This document shows positions 9,534-15,903 of a DNA stretch of 32,763 nucleotides, piece after piece; positions within the stretch are counted from its first letter, which is position 1, and each line of letters opens with the position of its first letter. The notes under the pieces were generated by a model. It saw only the letters and a list, made by a program, of their open reading frames with translations. It was not told the origin of the DNA and did no database searches. Made by a program: the position numbers and the translations under genes. The DNA is taken from NCBI GenBank assembly GCA_023257855.1, contig JALRBG010000139.1, forward strand, positions 1 to 32,763. Direction: 5' to 3'. The DNA is from Pseudomonadales bacterium (GTDB lineage: Bacteria > Pseudomonadota > Gammaproteobacteria > Pseudomonadales > Pseudohongiellaceae).

Positions 9534-9986
9534 ATGATGGGCTTGTTAATCTGGATTGAAGAAAGCGGTCTCGGCATTTACGTGCGCGAAGACCTGTGGG
9601 GCTTTGCCATTGCCCTGTCCATGCACGCCGTCGGTATGGCTGCAGTCCTGGGCGTGGTGGTGGTCACCAACCTGCGGGTACTCGGATATGTCAGCGACAT
9701 CCCCGTACTCAGCTACACCAACCTGTTCCCTGTCGCCTGGCTGGGATTCGCCATCAACCTGACTTCCGGCATCATGCTGTACGCCTCGCATGCCACAGAA
9801 TACACGTACCAGGCTGTGTTCATGCTAAAGCTTGGCCTGCTGCTTCTTGGCGGCATCCTGATGAAAGTGATGATGAATTTTATCCGCGCTAACCGGGATG
9901 CATTCCAGGTCAAACTCATTTCTGCCATCTGTCTTGCCAGCTGGGTCGGCGCGGTGATCACCGGCCGCCTGATGGCCTACGCATAA
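9534..9986 (+). CDS. DUF6644-like four-helix membrane protein (first of a tandem pair)
   Basis: A 150-residue protein with four hydrophobic segments and short loops. The first segment carries a His in ALSMHAVGMAAVLG; a later one reads PVAWLGFAINLTSGIMLYA. The same layout and the motif His-x-x-Gly appear in the next gene, so the two are paralogues. The pattern fits DUF6644, a family of small integral membrane proteins of unknown function. The conserved intramembrane His might bind haem or a metal, but that is inference only. The ATG at 9534 (followed by a second ATG) has AGAGGT eight bases upstream and is preferred to the GTG at 9525, which lies inside that ribosome site. The next gene follows after 19 bases, so an operon is likely. 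Confidence 0.8.
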   Translation: MMGLLIWIEESGLGIYVREDLWGFAIALSMHAVGMAAVLGVVVVTNLRVLGYVSDIPVLSYTNLFPVAWLGFAINLTSGIMLYASHATEYTYQAVFMLKLGLLLLGGILMKVMMNFIRANRDAFQVKLISAICLASWVGAVITGRLMAYA

Positions 9987-10005
9987 AGGTTAGGGGAGAA
10001 CTGAC

Positions 10006-10488
10006 ATGAATCCTGCAATAATGACCTGGTTGTCCAGCACGCCCGTCAGCGACGCCATGCGCAACATCTTCTGGATGTGGCCGGTGATGGAAAACCTGCA
10101 CTTCCTTGGCCTCTCCATCATGTTCGGCGCGTTACTCGCCGTCGACCTGCGCGTCATTGGTCTCGCCCCCGCCATCCCCATGCGGGCCGCCATGGGCCTG
10201 ATCCCGCTGGTACTGATCGCATTCAGTATCAACCTGCTGACCGGCCTGGCCTTCATCCTGGCCGACCCGTACCGCTACTTTTACAACCTGGCCTTCCAGT
10301 GGAAGATTGGCCTGATCTTCCTGGCTGGCGTCAATGCGTTATGGTTCTGGTTTGGTGAACACAGCAAACTGGTGCTGCTGGGTCCCGGTGAACAGGCGGA
10401 CTTCCCCGCCAAGGTCATTGCCGGGTTGTCACTGGTGATCTGGGTTGCGGTGATCTTGCTGGGGCGCCTTATTCCTTACCTGGAATAA
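10006..10488 (+). CDS. DUF6644-like four-helix membrane protein (second of a tandem pair)
   Basis: A 160-residue integral membrane protein with four hydrophobic segments. The opening WLSSTPVSDAMRN, then MENLHFLGLSIMFGALLAVDLRV, is the typical DUF6644 start: an amphipathic segment, then a first membrane helix with a central His and a Leu-Gly pair. LIAFSINLLTGLAFILADPY is the next conserved block, matching AINLTSGIMLYA in the upstream paralogue. A strong site, AGGGGAGA, precedes the ATG by six bases. The gene lies 19 bases after its paralogue and converges on the DUF305 gene with a 27-base gap. Function unknown. The two paralogues may form a heterodimer, a guess from their pairing. Confidence 0.8.
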   Translation: MNPAIMTWLSSTPVSDAMRNIFWMWPVMENLHFLGLSIMFGALLAVDLRVIGLAPAIPMRAAMGLIPLVLIAFSINLLTGLAFILADPYRYFYNLAFQWKIGLIFLAGVNALWFWFGEHSKLVLLGPGEQADFPAKVIAGLSLVIWVAVILLGRLIPYLE

Positions 10489-10515
10489 CGACGATATCAA
10501 AGGGGGATTGCCGGT

Positions 10516-11115
10516 TCAGCGCAATCCCCACTCGTTCAGCCACTGCTCCATCATGCTGATCTCGGCGCGCTGCACAACGATGATTTCCTCCACCAGTACG
10601 TCCATGCCATAGGGGCGCCTGCCGGTGTCCAGTTGATGCACCTGTTGTGCATTGGCCATGGTGATGGCGCCCTTGTGGTGGTAAATCATGCCTTCCAGCC
10701 ACAACCGCAGGAATTCCTCCCCCTCAGCCGCGGCCAATGCCTGCATCTGCTCAGGGGTCAGCATGCCGTCCATCTGGTGGTGGGCATGATCCATGTGCCG
10801 CATGGGTGTAGTGAGACCACGACTCTCTGCCAGGTCCAGCAGTGCGTTCATCATGCGGATCTCGGCAGCCTGACCACGGCCTACCTGCTCGGTAAAACCA
10901 GTGAATTCCTCCGGTACGTCACGCCCGGGCACCAGGGCGGCCATCGCCACGGCCTGCTGGTGATGGGCGATCATATTGACCAGGAACATCATGTCCTGGT
11001 CGGTGTACAGGGCTGGTGTATCGTCCCCCTGGGCACGCACGGATACCGCTGCCGTCAGACAGAAAACCAATGCGATCGCCATGGGCCATGCCCGTTCTGG
11101 TACAAGCGTGTTCAT
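10516..11115 (-). CDS. DUF305 family secreted protein
   Basis: A 199-residue protein with a signal peptide cut near VRAQG (~27-30). It has two copies of the DUF305 core: MIAHHQQAVAMA in the first half and MIYHHKGAITMA in the second. Each is a helix with paired histidines followed by Ala-x-x-Met-Ala, and a His/Met-rich linker (HMDHAHHQMDGM) lies between them. The ferritin-like helical fold and His/Met content suggest metal (often copper) handling in the periplasm. This is a common proposal for the family, not shown by this sequence. GGAGG lies seven bases before the ATG. The gene follows the LVIVD lipoprotein gene on the same strand with a 20-base gap, so they are probably co-expressed. Confidence 0.9.
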   Translation of the reverse strand: MNTLVPERAWPMAIALVFCLTAAVSVRAQGDDTPALYTDQDMMFLVNMIAHHQQAVAMAALVPGRDVPEEFTGFTEQVGRGQAAEIRMMNALLDLAESRGLTTPMRHMDHAHHQMDGMLTPEQMQALAAAEGEEFLRLWLEGMIYHHKGAITMANAQQVHQLDTGRRPYGMDVLVEEIIVVQRAEISMMEQWLNEWGLR

Positions 11116-11135
11116 CAGTCATCCTCCACGGGTGA

Positions 11136-13082
11136 TCAGCGATGCGGACTGGTACGGTTGGACGAATACACTTCTGCGGGAATTTCATCCGCCCTGGGTC
11201 CCGTGTATTTGAGCACATGCAGGCCGCTGTGGTTGTCACCCACGTACATAAGTCCCTTGTGGAAATCCGGGTAGGTCATGACGTCGCCCCAGGGTATCGG
11301 CCTGGCATGGCCAACTTCACGCGGGTTGAACGGGTGGGAAATATCGATGGCGCGAACACCATGGCCCTGCCAGTTCACGAAGGCGATGTTTTCCAGGACG
11401 GTCGGGTTATGCGCATGCATCATGGGACGGATGGTGGAGCCCGGCGGCTGCGGCTGGGCCAGGCAGTTTTCCGGCAGGCTGTCTGACATGGCGTGCGCCC
11501 CGATCATGACGGGGTTGATCTCCGATTCCACGGAAATCATGCGCATACCGCGTTCGGGACAGGGACCGAACGGCCACTCTTCCGTAATTAGCACATAGGC
11601 CGGACGCCGGGACTGGTTGCCATCGGTCAGGGACGGACGGTTCGGCACCGGGACAGCGCTATGCACTCCGGCCAGCGCCACCATGGGCGGGGCGATATCG
11701 AAGCGTGAGCGCTCCTCCAGCCGCGTATAGTTCACCAGCTTCGCCGTATCGGACAGTGCCGGGTTGGTCAGCATGGAAAGCACCGCGGGGTCACTGTTGA
11801 GCACCGGGTGAATGCAGTCGTTGGCCACATCCGGCAGGCGGTTCACGTCCACCAGTGTGCCAATCTCCCCGCCCTGCCACACGTTGGTGGAGCCGCGGTT
11901 GCAGACATTGCCGGCGATGATGTCGGCGTTGCTGTTCTGGGCGATGAATTCCGTGTCGAGAATCCAGAAACCGGCGGTGCCGCCGGCTACGTAGAAGCGC
12001 TCACCGTCGTCGGACAGGCTGCCGGAGTGCAGGTTGTTCACCTGCACCGCCTGCGCGGCACCGGGTCTGCCCCACTGGTCGGTTTGCTCGCTGAACTCGG
12101 CGAACTTGCCGTCCGGGTAGAGGCCGTTCTCGTCGGGCAGCTGGTTGCGCAGGGGACCGCCGACGGCCTCGATGCGGTAAGCGGCGAGGTTGACGGGTTC
12201 CTCGAGCACCGCGCCGGTATTCTCGTCAGTGATTGCGGTGATCACCAGGTCCTCGGGCTGGGAGCCGTAGGTCTGGGAGATCACCAGCAGCCGGTTGGGA
12301 TTGACCGGGTCGTGCCACAGGTAAAGCTCATGGGCCAGGACCCCCTCGGCGGTGAAACCGGCGTCGGTAGGCAGGCAGGTTTCCGGGTCCATGGTGTAGG
12401 TGATGACGTCACCGCCGGTACCGGTGGCGGCGGAACGCACCATCAACGCGCGATCGTTGCCGGCGCTGTCCGTGTAGATATAGGGGCGCAGCTCGCGGTC
12501 GCGCACGGCGGTCTGGCCGTCGTCCACAGTAATCTGCGGCATGGTGCCAACCAGTTCGGGGGGATTGGCCTCGGGGTCGTCCTGGATGCGGTAGATGCGC
12601 ACGTCATGGGTCACGCCCGGACCGGTAGTGTTGGTGGAATTGCTGCGCCCCCAGTAGAGGCAGTCACCAGTAATGCCGAGACCGGTTGAACCCCACCCTG
12701 TCGGGAAGCCGTCCAGGTCGCCGCCACTCCATGCCCCGGTTTCCGGGTCCTGGGTCGAGGGTGCCGTCGGCATCCAGTGCACCCACTCGAAGTTGCCGAA
12801 CAGGTTAAGACGCTCCGCGGCGACGAAGGCGCCGGCATGGGCGTCCTCCGGCGAGGACATCGGGTCGAGATTGCCGTCGGCACCCATGCGCCCGCCGGGC
12901 AGGCGATCGAAGGGGAGGTCGAAGGTATCGAAATTCGGGGGCACCAGGCCGGTGTCCGGCGCAGCAGCCATGGTCGACGCAGCGGTCGCTACGGGCGCTT
13001 CACCCGCTTCCTGCGGCTCCTGGCAGGCCTGCAGAAGCAAGGTAAGGGATGACAGACAAAGAACAGGAACAGATGGACGCAT
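11136..13082 (-). CDS. LVIVD-repeat-like beta-propeller lipoprotein
   Basis: A 648-residue protein. The ATG at 13082 is chosen because GGGGGT lies just upstream and it gives a clean lipoprotein signal, SLTLLLQAC, with the lipidated Cys near residue 20. Then comes a low-complexity Ala/Thr/Pro linker. The body contains segments such as GERFYVAGGTAGFWILDTEF, GHGVRAIDISHPFNPREVGH and GLMYVGDNHSGLHVLKYTGP. These are the strand-turn units of LVIVD repeats, which form a beta-propeller (Gly-hydrophobic-x-hydrophobic-Asp-hydrophobic-Ser plus Asn-Pro). Likely an outer-membrane or periplasmic lipoprotein; no enzyme motif is visible. It precedes the DUF305 gene by 20 bases in the same direction. The longer frame to 13121 adds only a basic leader that would spoil the signal peptide. 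Confidence 0.8.
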   Translation of the reverse strand: MRPSVPVLCLSSLTLLLQACQEPQEAGEAPVATAASTMAAAPDTGLVPPNFDTFDLPFDRLPGGRMGADGNLDPMSSPEDAHAGAFVAAERLNLFGNFEWVHWMPTAPSTQDPETGAWSGGDLDGFPTGWGSTGLGITGDCLYWGRSNSTNTTGPGVTHDVRIYRIQDDPEANPPELVGTMPQITVDDGQTAVRDRELRPYIYTDSAGNDRALMVRSAATGTGGDVITYTMDPETCLPTDAGFTAEGVLAHELYLWHDPVNPNRLLVISQTYGSQPEDLVITAITDENTGAVLEEPVNLAAYRIEAVGGPLRNQLPDENGLYPDGKFAEFSEQTDQWGRPGAAQAVQVNNLHSGSLSDDGERFYVAGGTAGFWILDTEFIAQNSNADIIAGNVCNRGSTNVWQGGEIGTLVDVNRLPDVANDCIHPVLNSDPAVLSMLTNPALSDTAKLVNYTRLEERSRFDIAPPMVALAGVHSAVPVPNRPSLTDGNQSRRPAYVLITEEWPFGPCPERGMRMISVESEINPVMIGAHAMSDSLPENCLAQPQPPGSTIRPMMHAHNPTVLENIAFVNWQGHGVRAIDISHPFNPREVGHARPIPWGDVMTYPDFHKGLMYVGDNHSGLHVLKYTGPRADEIPAEVYSSNRTSPHR

Positions 13083-13227
13083 GATGACCCCCAGGCGTAT
13101 TCGTTTTATTGAAATCTGCAACCGGTCGCGTCCCTGACATCCGGCTTGCGGTTAGCGCCTGAAACTACCAGACCTTGAACCGATTGCCAAACCGGCAAAG
13201 GTGCAAATGCAATCAGCTACAGTGATT

Positions 13228-13590
13228 TCATTCAACCGTCTGTTGCGCGCCGACAGCCGCCACGCCCCAGGAAAAATCGAGGTTTTCGGCCAGCGCCTTG
13301 TTGATGACCTCGATAATGTTTGCCGAGTCGGTTGACTCGAACATAAAGCGTGACATGGCGCCGTCGGCAACCAGTTTGACCTGGAGTTCATCCCGGCCAT
13401 CCGGGAGCAGTATCAGGGCTGGCAGGCGCGACCAGGCCATGGCCCGCCTGTACTCCGCCACATAACCCAGGCACTCGTCATCGCTCAGGGCGTGATCGAT
13501 CGCCAGGATGACGAACTTGATTTCCTCGTTTTCCTGCAGGACTGTTTTGGCTTCAACCAAGGCCAGGGCCAGGGACATGGCCACAACCAC
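13228..13590 (-). CDS. Small protein resembling an N-terminally truncated receiver domain
   Basis: 120 codons from a GTG at 13590, or 116 residues from the ATG at 13578; neither start has a clear ribosome site. Codon use is like that of its neighbours. The alternation of IKFVILAIDHAL, a helix, LPALILLPDG, VADGAMSRFMF and ANIIEVINKAL resembles strands and helices 2-5 of a CheY-like receiver (compare LVLLD, PvI.LT, GA..yl). The first strand with the acidic pair is missing, and upstream the frame is closed by a TAA at 13621. It could be a degenerate receiver, a truncated gene, or an unrelated alpha/beta protein. It is divergent from the small gene at 13600 with about 10 bases between starts. Confidence 0.5.
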   Translation of the reverse strand: MVVAMSLALALVEAKTVLQENEEIKFVILAIDHALSDDECLGYVAEYRRAMAWSRLPALILLPDGRDELQVKLVADGAMSRFMFESTDSANIIEVINKALAENLDFSWGVAAVGAQQTVE

Positions 13591-13599
13591 TAGGACGAA

Positions 13600-13728
13600 A
13601 TGATGGCAGAAAATCGCTCGTTACAGGACACCATCAATATGGCCAGGGAGGAAACCCTCGAGAAGGTTTCTGTATCCGGTAATCGCAAACATGGCGGGAA
13701 AAAAACAGTCAAAAAAACATTCTGCTGA
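13600..13728 (+). other. Short ORF with tandem A7 tracts, probable 5' part of the next gene
   Basis: ATG ATG at 13600/13603 follows AGGA at good spacing. The frame runs 42 codons to a TGA at 13726-13728 that overlaps the ATG of the next ORF (TGATG). The peptide is charged (opening MAENRSLQDTINMAREETLE) and ends in a Lys-rich stretch over two AAAAAAAC tracts (13699-13706 and 13711-13718). A -1 shift in either tract joins it to the following frame and gives a basic segment directly before a membrane helix. That reads as one natural membrane-anchored protein. Either the gene is frameshifted (one A missing) or the two parts are translated by slippage or by stop-start coupling. Confidence 0.5.
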
Positions 13729-14051
13729 TGATTTTTTTAGTCCTGGCACTGGGCCTGTTCAAGTATTTCGTGATCGATGAAGAGGCCAGATGGGTCCGGG
13801 AAGACCTGGCCATATCCGCGCTGGACCTGTTCATGGAAGCCGATGCCAGCGTCATTCTGTTCCACCAGGATTACGGCCGCCTTCCGGAAGCCCTGCCGGC
13901 AGCAGCGCTGTCCCCCTTCGTGACCTACCGGCACATCGATGAAACGCATTATTCACTCTCGGTGAATCTGCCTGACCATGATGCCGTGGTAGAACGTGAT
14001 ATCGGCAACATTTCCCCACCGGTTAATATCGAAACCCTGCTTGGTATTTAG
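13728..14051 (+). CDS. Small membrane-anchored protein of unknown function
   Basis: 107 residues from the ATG at 13728. The first ~15 residues (MIFLVLALGLFKYFV) are a membrane helix and the rest is soluble. The segment ASVILFHQDYGRLPEALP, followed by a strand-rich tail, recalls the region after the helix of type IV pilin-like proteins, but no GFTLxE prepilin motif is present, so I do not assign it. There is no ribosome site of its own; the start overlaps the TGA of the upstream 42-codon ORF. The true protein may therefore begin at 13600/13603 through a shift in the A7 tracts. It is convergent with the symporter gene, 13 bases apart. Confidence 0.55.
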   Translation: MIFLVLALGLFKYFVIDEEARWVREDLAISALDLFMEADASVILFHQDYGRLPEALPAAALSPFVTYRHIDETHYSLSVNLPDHDAVVERDIGNISPPVNIETLLGI

Positions 14052-14064
14052 GGTTTTTACCGAA

Positions 14065-15570
14065 TCACTTTTCCAGGAGCTCCGTGCCCCTGGCATCTGC
14101 CAGGCTTACAATTACGGCAATCAGCCCTGATATGATGAATGCCGGCAGCAGCACATCCAGTGCATTGAGATAGATCGCACCATTGTCCCAACCAATCGCC
14201 AGGAACAGCGGCGGCACCACGAACTTGAACACGATGGTGGACAGGAAGCCCGCCACCATCGCGCACTTCGCGCCAAGCGCCGTGAGCTTCGACCAGCATA
14301 AACTCAGGATGATCACCGGGCAGAAGGTGGCTGCGATGCCCGACCAGCCGAAGATGACAATCCAGAAGATGCCGTTCTCGATATCGTAGAGCAGGATACC
14401 CATGCCGATACCGAAGGCGACAAGCGCCAGGATGAAAGTCACCTGCCGGCTGAGCTTCATGAGCGCGGCATCACTCATGTCCGGGTGCTTCGTCTTCTGC
14501 CAGTAGTCACGTACCGCGGAGCTCGATGCCACCACCAGCAGTGAGTCGATGGTGGACATGATGGCCGAGAGCACCATGGCGATGTAGACACCGGCGAAGA
14601 ACGGCAGCAGCAAGGCCTGGGACATGACCGGCAGGATATTGTCGGGATCGAAACCCAGGTCAGCATCGGTGAACAGCGCCCTGCCCGTCATGCCGAGCAG
14701 GATGGCGCCGGTGTCAGCGAGCAGCGTCCACGTAAGCGCCACCACCGCCCCTCTGTTGATCTGGTCTTCGTTGCGTATGGATATGAATCGCACGAACACC
14801 TGCGGCGAGCCGAGAAAACCGATGCCGATGGCAAGAAAGCCCAGCGTCTGGAAGATAACCAGCGTGGTCCACCCTTGCCCGCCCGTCAGGGTCAGGTGAC
14901 CCGGAAATTGAGTTGCCAGAGTATCGACTATGCTTGTGATACCACCCGCCTCGAGCAAGCCAACCACGGGCAGGATGACCAGGCCCGAAACCATCAACAG
15001 TCCCTGGAACACATCCGACCAGACCACAGCGATGAAACCGCCGCGGGTGATGTACAGCATCACCACGATAAACCCGATGGTGGCGCCAAGATAATGGTTG
15101 ATGTCGAGGAAGGCGTTGAAGGCCTTGCCTGTGGCGAAGACCTGCGAACCGGCGTAGATAGGCACGAACACCACCAGCGCACCGGCGGCGATCAGTCGCA
15201 GCATGTGCCCGTTGTCATTGAAGCGAGCTTCCAGGTAATCGGGGATGGTGACGCTGTCATAGTGATCGGTAAGATGCTTGAAGGGCTTTGCCATCCACAA
15301 CCAGGCAATGCCCACGCCGATCAACTCACCTGCCGCGATCCACAGGCCCTGCAGCCCCACGGCAAAACCGGTGCCGGTAACACCCAGCAACAGCCAGGCC
15401 GACTCACCGGTAGCGCGGGCGGAAAAGGCCACATTGATGAAGCCGAGCCGCTTGCCGCCAGCATAGTAATCGCGGATATCGTGCATCCGCTTCGACGCCA
15501 AATAGCCGATGAACAGCAGGATGGCGCAATAGACGAAGACCGCCGAGGATTTCCAGAACAGATCGTTGAT
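14065..15570 (-). CDS. Sodium:solute symporter (SSS family), apparent non-standard start
   Basis: About 500 residues, with 13 membrane segments as in the sodium:solute symporter family (PutP/SglT type). Family features include RMHDIRDYYAGGKRLG after helix 1, GLQGLWIAAGELIG, GGFIAVVWSDVFQGLLM (the conserved Gly-x-x-Ala-x-x-x-x-Asp-x-x-Gln element) and IMSTIDSLLVVASS with the Na+-site Ser/Asp. By family it imports an organic solute with Na+. The first in-frame NTG start is a TTG at 15501, which would remove helix 1 (SSAVFVYCAILLFIGYL). The frame opens only at 15582, and a perfect GGAGG lies five bases before an ATC codon at 15570, where family proteins would start. I therefore place the start there; an ATG-to-ATC change is likely. 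It follows the cytochrome gene by 12 bases in the probable oxidase operon. Confidence 0.75.
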   Translation of the reverse strand: MNDLFWKSSAVFVYCAILLFIGYLASKRMHDIRDYYAGGKRLGFINVAFSARATGESAWLLLGVTGTGFAVGLQGLWIAAGELIGVGIAWLWMAKPFKHLTDHYDSVTIPDYLEARFNDNGHMLRLIAAGALVVFVPIYAGSQVFATGKAFNAFLDINHYLGATIGFIVVMLYITRGGFIAVVWSDVFQGLLMVSGLVILPVVGLLEAGGITSIVDTLATQFPGHLTLTGGQGWTTLVIFQTLGFLAIGIGFLGSPQVFVRFISIRNEDQINRGAVVALTWTLLADTGAILLGMTGRALFTDADLGFDPDNILPVMSQALLLPFFAGVYIAMVLSAIMSTIDSLLVVASSSAVRDYWQKTKHPDMSDAALMKLSRQVTFILALVAFGIGMGILLYDIENGIFWIVIFGWSGIAATFCPVIILSLCWSKLTALGAKCAMVAGFLSTIVFKFVVPPLFLAIGWDNGAIYLNALDVLLPAFIISGLIAVIVSLADARGTELLEK

Positions 15571-15582
15571 GGCGGCCTCCTG

Positions 15583-15903
15583 TTATCGCGGTGACAGGTA
15601 GGCGCCGAGGTCGGCCAGGTCCTTGTCACTGATCTCGGTCTTGCGAAACGGCGGCATGATCTTCACCCCATTGCGTACAAAGGCGGCCACCAGCTCCGGC
15701 GTCAGGTCCAGGCGCTCTTCCAGCACGGCGGGCTTCTCACCCTTGTAGATTATTTCCAGGGCGGAGGTGCCCGGGTGCTTGCGCCCGCCCGGGGCATGGC
15801 ATGGTGAACACCAGTGTTCGTAGACTGCCTTGCCATGTACGGCATCCTGGGCCTGCACCTGCATTGCACCAAACACCATGAGGATGAAGATAACGTTACG
15901 CAT
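15583..15903 (-). CDS. Small c-type cytochrome, probable partner of the flavoprotein oxidase
   Basis: 106 residues: a signal peptide (MRNVIFILMVFGAMQVQAQ) and one class I cytochrome c domain with haem motif CSPCH (residues 32-36). A C-terminal IMPPF supplies the likely axial Met, and the final helix is KDLADLGAYL. Size and position match the cytochrome subunit of p-cresol methylhydroxylase, which is encoded beside the flavoprotein and takes electrons from its FAD in the periplasm. The ATG at 15903 is chosen: it overlaps the end of the flavoprotein gene (ATGCGTAA) and has GAGG nine bases upstream. The alternative ATG at 15912 sits directly on that site. The symporter follows after 12 bases. 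Confidence 0.9.
   Translation of the reverse strand: MRNVIFILMVFGAMQVQAQDAVHGKAVYEHWCSPCHAPGGRKHPGTSALEIIYKGEKPAVLEERLDLTPELVAAFVRNGVKIMPPFRKTEISDKDLADLGAYLSPR

Noticed and set aside
11808-12689. A 293-codon plus-strand frame opposite the LVIVD lipoprotein
   Set aside because: Antisense shadow; no ribosome site, no domain, and the opposite strand encodes a clear repeat protein.
13600-13728. The 42-codon ORF considered as an independent small peptide gene
   Set aside because: Its Lys-rich end runs into the basic flank expected before the downstream membrane helix, so a shared gene with a shift is the better reading, though not proven.
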